Shown: positions 25,830 to 36,892 of the stretch, one piece after another | Layout: each line of letters starts with the position of its first letter | Numbering within the stretch: the stretch's first letter is position 1 | Assembly: GCA_905182985.1 (NCBI GenBank) | Contig: CAJJDN010000076.1 | Span: 407,630 to 471,629 of the forward strand | Origin: Paramecium sonneborni | Lineage: Eukaryota; Ciliophora; Oligohymenophorea; Peniculida; Parameciidae | Direction of reading: 5' to 3' | Length of the DNA: 64,000 bases | The notes under the pieces: model-generated | Databases searched by the model: none | Seen by the model: only the letters and a program-made list of their open reading frames with translations | Told to the model about the DNA's origin: nothing | Translations under genes and position numbers: made by a program

Positions 25830-26854
25830 AAAAATATATTGAAGAAGATATGTTTTAAAATCTTCTTACTATTGATTATTCTAATTCCTACTATCTAAAT
25901 CCTATTATTTTTCATAAATTAAATTTTCAATACATTTGATTTTCATCTGCTCTACATTTAACAACTATTTTACTTGTTTACTAGTTCCCAACTTACTTCA
26001 AATTCTTAATTGTTTAAGATGTTAATTTAAATGTAATGAGAATTTAATGAACATGCTTATTGATTTTATTTGCTATTAAATTTATTTCCTCTCGTCTTAT
26101 TTTTATGATTAGATTTTAAAATATCCTTTAAATTTATTCATCTTACTTTTAGAATTATAAAGTTATTTTTTTCTTGGAGTATTTAATAGATTTAATTGAT
26201 AAAAATAGAAATCAACTAAAATTATTACCATATAAGGATTAGAATTCGTATATTAACCAGAAGAATTAATTTCTATCCAAAAAGATGTAATGAAAATTAT
26301 TTTTTAAACTTTTAATTTTTCATAACCATTTCTAATCTTATTATTAACGAATTATTCTTTAATTTTAATCGAATTAATTTTCACCTAATCTTTTATTAGA
26401 TCATCAATTAATCTATACTAACTTTTTAGTAATATTATAAATCTTCATTAATTTATTTTCTAATTGGATGAATTCTATTTGAATGTCATTAGATTTTAAT
26501 TCATCAATTTCTAATAAGGGTTATTTACTAATCCATTATTATAAATCTTAATAGCTAAAAGTTTAACAATCCATTATTTATTTTTTGATTGATTTAATCT
26601 AACCTCTTGTTTGTTTGAAATTCTTTTGTTCTTGAATGTTTATATCTAAATATTAGATTTAAAATTATATTTTGAAAACTAATTTTCCTTTATAAAGCAT
26701 TTGAACAAATAATCTAAAACGTATTTATTTTTATTATAATAATCCTTCTTACTTTATCTTGATCATGATTATTTCTTGCATAGTATTTCATGATCATGTT
26801 CTGGTAATCCTTTTTTTAATTGTAATCAAATAAATAAAATTGAGAGTGCATCAT
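25830..26854 (-). CDS. Hypothetical coiled-coil protein, model uncertain
   Basis: Several long frames on this strand look coding (for example QPLLEIDELKSNDIQIEF, then KLKVQKIIFITSFWIEIN), separated by plausible short introns of ~32-41 bp. I could not find one splicing pattern that joins an ATG (26854 is a candidate) to a stop without conflict. It may be a divergent Gln/Lys-rich protein or an early pseudogene. No family recognised. It lies between CDT1 and the GSK3-like pseudogene, all on the reverse strand. Confidence 0.35.
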
Positions 26855-26886
26855 ATTAAAATTTAAAAAAATATAAAACATGGAAA

Positions 26887-27813
26887 TCAATAGAAATAAG
26901 CCTTCAATGATTCAATCTATTTTAATTCTGTACTCATTTTATTAATTTACACAATCCACTTACTTTTCTATTGCTCTTTTTTTGCATTAGTTATTTACAA
27001 GAAATCTGGCTGTATTTTAATTAAAAACATCAATGATTTCTCCATTAATTCTTTACTCATAGGTATTTTATTGAGTAAATGTTATACTAAGTTATTATAA
27101 AATACAAATGAGACAGATCTTTAATTGAAATACTTAATTGTTATTTCAACAATTTATTAAATTTAATCTCTCTACTCATCAGAATATATTTAAAATGGTA
27201 ATTGCATAGGAGCAATATCCTATACAAGATTTAAATCAAAAGTTGGAAAATAAATCTTAAACTCTTTTGAGTGTTCAAGAAAACTTTCTTATTCAATCAA
27301 TTTCAAATAATTTTCATGTGTTTCTTATACTAATTTGTCTAATTTATTTCTTATTGATTCAATTCTTTTTTCAAAAATAGCTGGTAGCTAATTTTGAAAA
27401 GGCTAAAATTATGGCAAATTTTCTGAAGGAATGTCATTCAATATTAATTCAATAGATTTATTAACAATCTTTATCTCGTATAAATCTTTATCAAGTTTTA
27501 ACAATTATCCAATTTATAAAATTTTAATGGCATTAGTTTTAATATCATATGTAAGTGGTTTTCTCTTTTTCCAATACGTTTACTCAATATTTCTCATTGT
27601 TTATAATAATTATTAGAATTTAATTGGCAATGGATATTAATCCGAAATCTATCCAAATCTCTCTCTGAGGCTTAGAAAATTAATAGGAGTAACAGGTGAC
27701 ACTTTAATTGATGATATTTTTGTATCTGTTAACTCACTAAGATGTCTAGTAGATTCATCTTCACCATTAGTGTTATTGTCCGACTATGTTTTTATTAGTT
27801 TGTAGCTATTCAT
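26887..27813 (-). CDS. CDT1: DNA replication licensing factor CDT1
   Basis: 308 residues, intronless. After a ~45-residue polar N terminus, the central geminin-binding winged-helix region shows YPLPIKFQQLLQTM, then TYDIKTNAIKIL and LYEIKIVNKSI, then KLDKLVQETHENYLKLI and FPTFDLNLVQDIAPMQLP. The last two match the order seen in animal CDT1 (...HPRF...V.DIEPA.LP). The C-terminal winged helix that binds MCM shows IPMSKELMEKSLMFLIKIQP followed by DFL. CDT1 loads the MCM2-7 helicase onto origins with ORC and CDC6. It is much shorter than human CDT1 (546 residues), lacking most of the disordered N terminus and linker. Identification is by pattern only. Confidence 0.75.
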
Positions 27814-27848
27814 CTTATCTTAATTAATTATTATTATTTACAACGAAT

Positions 27849-27874
27849 TGCGGGTATCAATAAATAAACCCGCA
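27849..27874. other. GC-rich hairpin in intergenic DNA
   Basis: TGCGGGT and ACCCGCA form a perfect 7-bp stem around a 12-nt AT loop. A second small hairpin (TATAG-TAAAG-CTATA) lies ~50 bp downstream. GC-rich stems are rare in this DNA, so it may be part of a small RNA or a transcript-end signal upstream of the CDT1 start. Confidence 0.35.
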
Positions 27875-27985
27875 TTTTGCTATTTTAATTAATAGCGCCA
27901 AAAATTGAGATGCTATAGTAAAGCTATAAAAGTTTATAAATTAAAAAAAATTATTTATTCGAACTAAAATACAAAAAAAATGCAT

Positions 27986-28400
27986 TCATTTTATATATTC
28001 ACATTAATTCATCCCATTTATATCTGTCGTTTGTCTATTTAATAACTTACAATCTTCAATCTAATCTATCATTTCTTATACCTTCATTTAAAATTTTTTC
28101 TCCTTTTAATTAATAATTGTTTCAGTCAAATTTAATAAAAATTTCTGTATCTTTACATTCTTTCTGATTCTACCATCTACAATAAGTATTAAAGCTTTAT
28201 GTGAATAAGTCATTTGACTTAAATTGTTCCAAAATTTACACTTATAATTTATTTCTCTTAACACCCTTTTTACATTTCTGTACTCTCAAAATTATTTGCT
28301 AAATATTAAGAATATTATTTATTGATATTTGAATATACAGTTATTTTTACACTGAATTATGGAAAACATATTCTTTACCGATGTTTCTTTCAAAATTCTT
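27986..28400 (-). pseudogene. Fragment of an unidentified gene
   Basis: A reverse-strand frame ends at TGA 27986-27988 with a believable coding tail (SHKALILIVDGRIRKNV, then KVQEMIDQIEDCKLL). Upstream of about 28260 the coding signal moves between frames and no start or intron set repairs it. It is best read as a decayed gene end; it could also be the last exon of a gene I cannot reconstruct. Confidence 0.3.
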
Positions 28401-29098
28401 AGATATAAATACATTAAGATAAGAAAACTGTAAGAGATTATCCAATTTTGAAATTATGTAGTATGTTTGATTTGAATTTTAAACAATATCGTTTAAGAAA
28501 TAATTAGATTTTAAATGAGTAGATGTTATATAGATTTTTATTTTTCATTTTCTGTTATCATTTCAACCCAATCCTTATTTATTCAAAATAAATATATTCG
28601 TTATATTTAATAAGATATTATTTGCTTTAATTGTCCTATTTAAAAGATAAAAAAATCATAAATATAAAACAAAATTGATTAAAGTTATTATAATTATAAA
28701 GATTTATCGATCAGGGTTGATGTATTTCATTTTCTTATTTTATGTTATCATCTTTAACATAATAGAAGATCGAATAAATAATATTATTTTTAATTAAGTA
28801 GATTAATTATAAAAAAATTCATAATCTATTATTTTAAAACATGTTCATGATATTTGCTGTCCATTAAAAATGTTAGTAGTGTAAGAATTATATTGGAAAG
28901 GTATCTAAAATAATTTCATTAGAAAATTTTGAATTTTTGTAAAAATGATAAAATTAATTTTTTATACTTAAATGAAGTTATAATTGAGAAAATATATTTT
29001 CAATCACATATTTATAATGAAAAAAGTTTATAACATATATTTGATATTTTAGTTAAAAATCTGAATGAAAAATTTTGGAATCAGTTAGACTTTTTATA
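28401..29098. other. AT-rich intergenic DNA
   Basis: About 700 bp with no supportable frame on either strand. It contains simple A/T runs only. Confidence 0.45.
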
Positions 29099-30135
29099 AA
29101 TAAAGTAATTTTTAATTTTTTATCTAAAAACTAGGATTTGTTCTGCCAAAATATTTGTTACCCTACAAAATGATTTTTGAAGAGAGTCATTTAGTAATAA
29201 AGAAGAATGATAATTAAATCATAAATTTGAAAAATTTATTAATTTGTAAGGCAATATTATATCATCGAAATGAAAATGAAAAATATGGTTTTAGTCTAGA
29301 GATTTGGGTATATAAATCTAAATAAAATTTGAGAAGTTTAATAAAAATTAAAAAATTTAAAGCTTTTTTAAATAGCTAAAGAAAGGCATGGAGGGCACAG
29401 ATAGTTATAATTATGATGAAATGGAATTAGATGAATTAATGCTAACTCCTCCTGCATTAATCAGATAAAATGCCTTCATAGAAGATGAAGATGATACTCC
29501 ATAATTCATACTTTAAACTTAAACTGAATTCACCTATAAGGAGGAGGAATGTCCCATATGTTTTTGTCCTCTTAATGAGGAAAATACTGTAAAATTATTG
29601 TGTGGACATGTTTTATGTTAAGATGATTTAAATAAAATAATATAAACTTAACATTCAGAGACCCTAAAATGCCATATTTGTAGAACTCTTTAGATTGTAA
29701 ATTTATCTTGTGTTTGTGTTAAATGATATATTTGGTACTCTTTTAAAAATATATTTTCAAAAAACAATAAAAATTAGAAAAATTCATCCAAAAGATATTT
29801 TGGATCCCTTTTTCATATTTCCTATATTCCATTAATATCTAAAATAATAAATGAAATCATCTAATGCTTAATTGTTTTTTTATTTCAATAAAGTAATCGT
29901 TTAAAAATATCAATTTTTTATCTTCTTCATTACTATTATATAGTCGTTATAATATATATTAATAAATATCAGGTTAAAATAAAATTATTTCTGAACTATT
30001 TTAAAATGAGGTCGTTGTGAAGAAATTCATTCTTAAATTATAGTGAAATAAAAAATACATAAATAATGTTCTTTCTTTAGTGATTTATTAATTTATCGTA
30101 GTAGTAAGATCCCTTATTTTAATTCTTATATAGTA
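29099..30135. repeat. False duplication, copy 1 (left of 149-base gap)
   Basis: This 1,037-bp segment appears identical to 30285-31321, offset 1,186. Copy 1 ends at the first N and copy 2 begins right after the last N, so the gap separates two overlapping contig ends and no sequence is missing. Confidence 0.9.
29388..29726 (+). CDS. Small RING-finger protein (copy 1)
   Basis: 112 residues, single exon. The N-terminal ~60 residues are acidic (MEGTDSYNYDEMELDELM...). The C-terminal half is a RING-like domain: CPICFC, then LLCGHVLCQDDLN, then CHICRTL. The position expected to hold the sixth zinc ligand (C-x2-C after the His) is Asp, giving a C-x-H-x2-C-x2-D pattern. RING proteins bring E2 enzymes to substrates; with an acidic tail and nothing else, this may be a subunit or a minimal ligase. 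The same gene recurs at 30574 through the false duplication. Confidence 0.8.
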
Positions 30136-30284
30136 NNNNNNNNNNNNNNNNNNNNNNNNNNNNNNNNNNNNNNNNNNNNNNNNNNNNNNNNNNNNNNNNN
30201 NNNNNNNNNNNNNNNNNNNNNNNNNNNNNNNNNNNNNNNNNNNNNNNNNNNNNNNNNNNNNNNNNNNNNNNNNNNNNNNNNNNN
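30136..30284. other. Assembly gap (149 N)
   Basis: A run of N between the two copies of the duplicated segment. Because the flanks overlap each other, the true gap is probably negative. Confidence 0.95.
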
Positions 30285-31321
30285 AATAAAGTAATTTTTA
30301 ATTTTTTATCTAAAAACTAGGATTTGTTCTGCCAAAATATTTGTTACCCTACAAAATGATTTTTGAAGAGAGTCATTTAGTAATAAAGAAGAATGATAAT
30401 TAAATCATAAATTTGAAAAATTTATTAATTTGTAAGGCAATATTATATCATCGAAATGAAAATGAAAAATATGGTTTTAGTCTAGAGATTTGGGTATATA
30501 AATCTAAATAAAATTTGAGAAGTTTAATAAAAATTAAAAAATTTAAAGCTTTTTTAAATAGCTAAAGAAAGGCATGGAGGGCACAGATAGTTATAATTAT
30601 GATGAAATGGAATTAGATGAATTAATGCTAACTCCTCCTGCATTAATCAGATAAAATGCCTTCATAGAAGATGAAGATGATACTCCATAATTCATACTTT
30701 AAACTTAAACTGAATTCACCTATAAGGAGGAGGAATGTCCCATATGTTTTTGTCCTCTTAATGAGGAAAATACTGTAAAATTATTGTGTGGACATGTTTT
30801 ATGTTAAGATGATTTAAATAAAATAATATAAACTTAACATTCAGAGACCCTAAAATGCCATATTTGTAGAACTCTTTAGATTGTAAATTTATCTTGTGTT
30901 TGTGTTAAATGATATATTTGGTACTCTTTTAAAAATATATTTTCAAAAAACAATAAAAATTAGAAAAATTCATCCAAAAGATATTTTGGATCCCTTTTTC
31001 ATATTTCCTATATTCCATTAATATCTAAAATAATAAATGAAATCATCTAATGCTTAATTGTTTTTTTATTTCAATAAAGTAATCGTTTAAAAATATCAAT
31101 TTTTTATCTTCTTCATTACTATTATATAGTCGTTATAATATATATTAATAAATATCAGGTTAAAATAAAATTATTTCTGAACTATTTTAAAATGAGGTCG
31201 TTGTGAAGAAATTCATTCTTAAATTATAGTGAAATAAAAAATACATAAATAATGTTCTTTCTTTAGTGATTTATTAATTTATCGTAGTAGTAAGATCCCT
31301 TATTTTAATTCTTATATAGTA
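30285..31321. repeat. False duplication, copy 2 (right of 149-base gap)
   Basis: Apparently identical partner of 29099-30135; this copy continues into unique sequence leading to the YTH gene. Confidence 0.9.
30574..30912 (+). CDS. Small RING-finger protein (copy 2, probably same gene)
   Basis: Same 112-residue protein as at 29388-29726, lying within the duplicated assembly segment. It should be counted once unless long reads show two loci. Confidence 0.75.
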
Positions 31322-31482
31322 CTCATTTAATAAGTAATTTTGTTTGTTACGAATATTATTATTGAATTCTAATGTATGTAAATAGGATTTGATAATTTTA
31401 AAAAATATATAGTATTTTAATATTGAAAGTTAAAAAATGCTTATTAACATATTATAAGGAGTTGAGTTTAAGATTTATTGAA

Positions 31483-33211
31483 ATGGATTTGGTTAAGGAA
31501 TTCTTTTGTTTATCTTTATTTTTTGTTTATTTTTTCATTTAAATTTTTATAGAGAGAGTAGTGTAGAAAGTATTTATGATCAAGTGAGATAGAACAAAGT
31601 TAAAAAATAGATAAAGTTTAAAAATTACTTAGTCAATTAGATTGATTTTTGAATAGTAGGTATGATTTAAATATATAAATATTGAATATTTGATTGTTTG
31701 CGATTATAAATACAAAAATATTTTGTACGATAATTTTGAAAAGAGAATTAATTGGTATGGTAATATAGAAGTATTAGTTGAGTTTGTATTGTCTAATAAA
31801 CATAGAAATGGTTTAGTTAATAATGATAAACAATTAAATATATTTAAGTATATATTTAAATCTTTTTATTTTTATTTATGCAAGCAACAAGTGAGCAAGT
31901 ATGTGAAAAAATTTAAGTCATAGCCACAATATACATCATTAGAAAACTATGACAATATAGAATAAATCAGAAGTAAGTTTCCTGCTTTAGCTAATATCAA
32001 CATTGATCATAAATTTGATAATATAAAGGATAGTAGATTCTTTATAATAAGAACTTAAGGAGAAGATAATGTTCATAGAGCTATGAAATATGGAATTTGG
32101 ACAAGGTAAAGTTTTAATTAAGGAAAGCTCTTCTCGTAAAAATGAAAGATTAGATGAGGCATTCAAGAATAAAAAGGAAGATGTTTATTTATTTTTTACT
32201 GAAATAAATAGTATGTGTTTTAGTGGAATGGCTAAATTAACTTCTTAGTTTAATGCAAAATCTCATTTTAAATATTGGTTAATTGAGAATAAATGGTTTG
32301 GGACATTTTAAATTCAATGGGTAAATTGTTAATATTATTTTGTCTTAGCTTTACGTTAAAGACTTACCATTTAAACTATTTGATGAGATTAAATAAATCT
32401 AAAAACTAGAGGGAAGTGAAGAAACCTTAAAGTCAGTCTATGATCTTATTGATTGTACTGAACTTACAACAGAGAATGGCATAAAAATGGCTTAAATATT
32501 TTAATTAGAAAAAACTAATAAGAGTTTGTTTGAAGAATTTCCTTAATTAGATAAATTAGAAGTATATTCATTAATTTATAAAAACTTAAGTATGAAAGTA
32601 GACAAGAAAGAACTAATAATATTAGATTTGAGAAAAAATTCTAGGAATTATCAGCAGTATTTGAAACTATTCCATTTTCTTTTTCAGTTGCTTCATATGA
32701 AAGAAAAAAAACAAATAGAAAAGCATAAGGTTCTTATTATTAATCTTAATATAACTAATAATATTATTATTAATAGCCTTATCAATAGTATTATTAATAG
32801 CCATTTGTAGGTATTTTATATTGTATAAAAATAGGTTATTAATTTTAATAAACACCACAATATTGGTAATTTAATAATGGATTTTATTAAAATTAATATC
32901 AATAGAACTAATATAATAATAAATAAAGTTTTAATAAACAATAACAACCATATGACAAAAATTAATATTAATAAAATAATTATTAGAATTAATAATAGTA
33001 ATAAAATGTGAATACATAATAACCATAATAAAATTTAACTTAAGAAGAAAATTAAGATTTGTAGAGTGTACCTCTAGAACAAAGATTTTAAGTAAATAGT
33101 CAGTAATTGCAAAAGAGAGGAAAGTTTGATAAAAACAGAAACAAGAATAACAAAGACAATGTATAATATGTAGAAAAACATTAAACAGAAGCTCCTGTAT
33201 AAAAATATTGA
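31483..33211 (+). CDS. YTH-domain RNA-binding protein with Q/N/Y-rich C terminus
   Basis: The YTH domain is clear at about 32030-32370: SRFFIIRTQGEDNVHRAMKY, then GIWT, DVYLFFTEINSMCFSGMA, FKYWLIENKWFGTF and IQWLYVKDLP. The Trp residues of GIWT and FKYW sit where the m6A-binding aromatic cage lies in known YTH proteins, with a further Trp in KWFG. Introns of 22 and 28 bp interrupt it. After a ~90-residue linker and a 29-bp intron comes a low-complexity tail of ~150 residues rich in Gln, Asn and Tyr (QPYQQYYQQPF, NQYQQNNYQNQQQQQ). Known YTHDF readers carry such a segment N-terminally; here it is C-terminal. The 5' end is uncertain: ATG 31483 is a candidate, but an in-frame TGA near 31660 is not removed by any intron I found. 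Confidence 0.8.
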
Positions 33212-33578
33212 TCGTTTTTATTTATTTAAATTTATAAAACGATCTGAGATATGAGTATGTCTAAAGTCTTTTTTATGTTAAAGAATTAATTAAGGAAATA
33301 ATAAAAGAAATAAATAAAATGTGATGTGAGTTTTGTAAAAATGAAAATGATATTAAAAAGAGAGAAGAAGTTATAATCAAGAAGAGTATATATCAAATTA
33401 GATTATGTAATATTAAATAAATTAAAATAATATTGTGAAAGCATAAAAAAAATAATTGCTAAAGAACAGTTACACAAATATTAATTATAGTAATTTTCTT
33501 AACCCCCTTATAATTAGAGTATTATGAATAGAAGTGTTGATCTTTTGTTCAAAAATAATTTATATTAAATTAATTATA

Positions 33579-35216
33579 ATGAGAGAAATCATTTCTTTAC
33601 ATATAGGTCAAGCAGGGCTATAAATTGGTAATTCCCTTTGGGAGTTGTTCTGTTTAGAACATAATATTCAATAAGATGGAACTGTTCCAACTGATAGAAT
33701 ATTGGAAGGACTAAATTCTAATATTGATTCTTTATTTTCATTGTCTTCATATGGAAGATATGTTCCAAGAGCAGTTTTCTTTGATGAAGATGCAACAGCA
33801 ATAAATACAATAAAAAATGGATAAATGAGAGGATTATTTAACCGTTCTTATGTACATCAATGTAAACTAGAATCAGGAGGATGTTGGGCAAGAAGTTTTG
33901 GATCGATTGTGCAATAAGAAGGTGAAGAAATATTAGCTGATAAAATAAGAAAGTAAATTGAAAATTGTGATGGTCTTTAAGGAATCATGCTTTATCATTC
34001 TATTGGAGGAGGATTTGGTGGAGGTTTTACATCTAAAATATTGGATTTACTCTCAACGGATTTAGAAAAAATCACTAAAGCAACTGTTTCTATTATGCCT
34101 TCAGAACATTCATTAACATCTTCTATTATAGAACCATATAATTCATTATTAACTCTTAAATATCTTAAAGAAAAGGCTGATTTATCTATTATGTTAGAAA
34201 ATTCAGCTTTATATAGAGTAGCTAATTAATAATTAGATATTGAAAATCCAAATTATTCTACTATTAATAGAATGATTGCATAATTGATATCATCAGTTAC
34301 TTAATCTTCTAGATTTAATGGAACAAGATTTGTAGATTTAATTGAAATGAGAATGAATGTTATACCAGATCCTGATTTTTAATTTTTACATGCATCTTAT
34401 GCTCCTTTTGTTAATATTGATAAGCAAAATACAGATTTGATAAATTTATAATAGATCACTAATTCATTATTTGATGAAAAAGCATCATTTATTAATTGTG
34501 ATCATAAAAATATTAAATATTTGGCAGCAAATCTATTTTTTAGAGGAGATTGTCCTTGGACTGAAGTAAAAGGCGTTGTTGAATCATTAAAAAAATCTCC
34601 AAATATTTAATTTGCAGAATTTGCTGTTCCTGTATATCAAATTGCAATTAGTGATAAAGCACCTACTCCATTTCCTAATTGTGAATAAGGTAGATCAAAT
34701 AAAGCAGTTTGTATGATTGCTAATTCATCTGCAGTTGAAATTCCTATTGCACAAATTTAATAAAATGTACAAAATTTATATGCCAAACGAAGTCATGTTC
34801 ATTGGTTTGTTGGAGAAGGAAGAGAAGAAGGAGAAATCTCAGAAGCTATTGAATTAGTTTCTACAATTATTAAGAATTATAAAGAAGCAGGATATGAAAA
34901 TCCTGATAAAGATTATTGTACTAGAGTTTAACATGGAACTAATTATATAAGACAATTTGTATATACATGTGATTGTTTAGATGTTGAAGCATATAGAAAA
35001 AGAGGAACTGAAGAAGGAAAGAATATGGAAGGTAGATATTTAGGAGTTTGTGTTCAATGTGCTAAAAAGTGCCATGTTGGGCATAACCTTTAAGCTGATA
35101 GAATTCATGATGGATTCTTTTGTGATTGTGGTTTAGAGGATTGTAAAGTTAAATGTCTGTGTTAAAAAGAAGAAAAATAAGAAGATTAGGAAAAAGAAGA
35201 AGGTTCATCATAATGA
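33579..35216 (+). CDS. Divergent alpha-tubulin-like protein fused to UBR-box-like zinc domain
   Basis: 545 residues, intronless, one continuous frame. Residues 1-445 are alpha-tubulin-like from the first residue: MREIISLHIGQAGLQIGN, then IEPYNSLL, RFNGTRFVDLIEM (the Glu of this segment matches the alpha-tubulin Glu that drives GTP hydrolysis in beta) and HVHWFVGEGREEGE. Several hallmarks differ. The GTP-binding signature is HSIGGGFGGGF where tubulins have GGGTGSG. The acetylated-lysine region reads VPTDRIL, so the Lys is Arg. The acidic Tyr-ended tail is absent. Instead, residues ~447-528 form a Cys/His domain: YCTRVQHG, YTCDC, VCVQCAKKCHVGH, FFCDCG and EDCKVKCLC, ending in a Lys/Glu-rich tail. 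The spacing resembles UBR boxes, which bind N-degrons. Role unknown. Confidence 0.88.
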
Positions 35217-35446
35217 ATATAATTATTAAAATAATGAATTATATGAAACAAAGATTATTGATTATATTTAATTCTAAAAATTTCATTCTATTTATTACAA
35301 TCATATCGATATTCATGTCCATCGAGACAGATAAATTAAAAAGATTATATTTTAATTGCATATATAATGTTTATTTTGGTTTTCTTACAAATTAAAATGT
35401 TAAAAAAAATATCTTATCATATTCCAATATTTTTATAATCTTAATA

Positions 35447-36892
35447 TCAACACAATTAATTTAGTCTTTTTTAAATATATTATTTATCATGATATCCTTT
35501 CTTTAAAGCTTCATTAAAGCATTATTTAGATAATTCCTTTTAACCTTGTTCAAATAATGCATCAGCTAAAAATTAAATACTAAAATTTACCTTTTATCAC
35601 TAGATAATCAAGATTTTTTGAAATCGAATACGCTTTATCAAGACTTTTAAAAGCTTCTTTATATTATTTAAGCTCAAGTAATGCAATTCCTAATTTGAAA
35701 TTAATTTTTTACCTTTTATAGAAAGAGCTTGGTGAAGCTAGGGATTAATTTTAAGTACTTCATTACAACATATAATTGCTTCTTTAAATTATCCCAAACG
35801 ATTTAGGGCACGAGCTATAATTAAGAAATTAATATACATTTATTGATATAAGGTGTTTCATTATATTTATTTATTTCTATTGCTTTTTCATAACACATAA
35901 GTTCTTCTTGAGTTCTTCCTAAATTTCCTAATGCAAGCCCTATTAATATATTAATATCAAAAAAACCTTTAGTTGTATATACCATTTCATTTTTTGGATT
36001 CATTTTAATAGCTTTATCACAGCAGATAAGAGCTTCTTCAATTTTACCTTAACTATATAATGAGGATGCTATTTTTTCAAATATCTTTACCCTTTGTAGA
36101 ATAAGCACAGTCATTTTAAGGGTTAATCTAAATTGCAATATCACATGTTTATGCTGCTTCTATAAATTACCCCAATTTATTTAATGTTCGAGCTAATAAA
36201 CATATCATAATTTCTACCCTTCCATATATAAACCTAATCTTAGTGAGGATTATTTTTTAAAGATTCATTAAAGAAAAATAGTGCTTCTTAAAAGCTTTAT
36301 TAATCCCATAATTTCCAGCCTAAAAAAATTAAAAATGATTTTCACCTTATTTTAAATCTTATTCAGCTTTTTCTTTATCAATTATAAGTTATTATTATGG
36401 TCTTTGTATAACTGATTCATTGAAAGTTGGTTTCTAAATCCCTTTAAAAGTTTTTTCTATTTTTTATGAAAATGCTAAAACATGTTCTAGTAATATTATA
36501 AAACAATTACAATTATTGTTTTGAATTAAGCTTAAGCCAGATCCTAAAAATTATTTGATCTCATAATATTATTTTTGATTGAATATCTCTATTAATTGTT
36601 GTAATTTTGAGATTTCTCCTGCTAAAACTTTGTTATGAAATTCATATTCCTATTTAATTTAATTGTAAATTTAATTTAATTCATCTAATGCTTTTTAATT
36701 ATTCTTTAAGTTGCATCTTAAGAGGTCTTAAAATTATCTAAAATCATTGCAATCTTAAACATGATTTTTGTGTCGATCTTGTAAACATTTTAGACAGAAC
36801 TGAGGATTTTATGAGCAAGCATAATTTGTACAAAACCCAATAATTTCGTTATTTTCATGATCAAAAAATGTGCAAGTGTAATAAGAATTCAT
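35447..36892 (-). CDS. Zinc-finger + TPR protein with one intron per TPR unit
   Basis: 424 residues after seven introns (26, 25, 22, 27, 23, 23 and 25 bp), an exact multiple of three. The N terminus is a Cys/His zinc-binding motif (GFCTNYACS, QFCLKCLQDRHKNH, QDC). A ~110-residue coiled coil follows, then about seven TPR units with consensus AL..LG...EAI.C...AI.INP. Six or seven introns fall at the same place in successive repeats, interrupting the codon after Lys in a ...K-G/A junction (phase 1). TPRs mediate protein binding; the finger resembles those that precede TPRs in large Paramecium families. Function unknown. Confidence 0.85.

Noticed and set aside
30136..30284. Possible lost sequence or mobile element in the N run
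   Set aside because: Flanks are identical overlapping ends, so nothing needs to be missing; no inverted repeats or target-site duplications are seen.
33579..35216. Two adjacent genes (tubulin, then a zinc-finger protein) instead of a fusion
   Set aside because: There is no TGA, ATG-led restart or intron-like sequence at the junction; the frame is open for all 545 codons.
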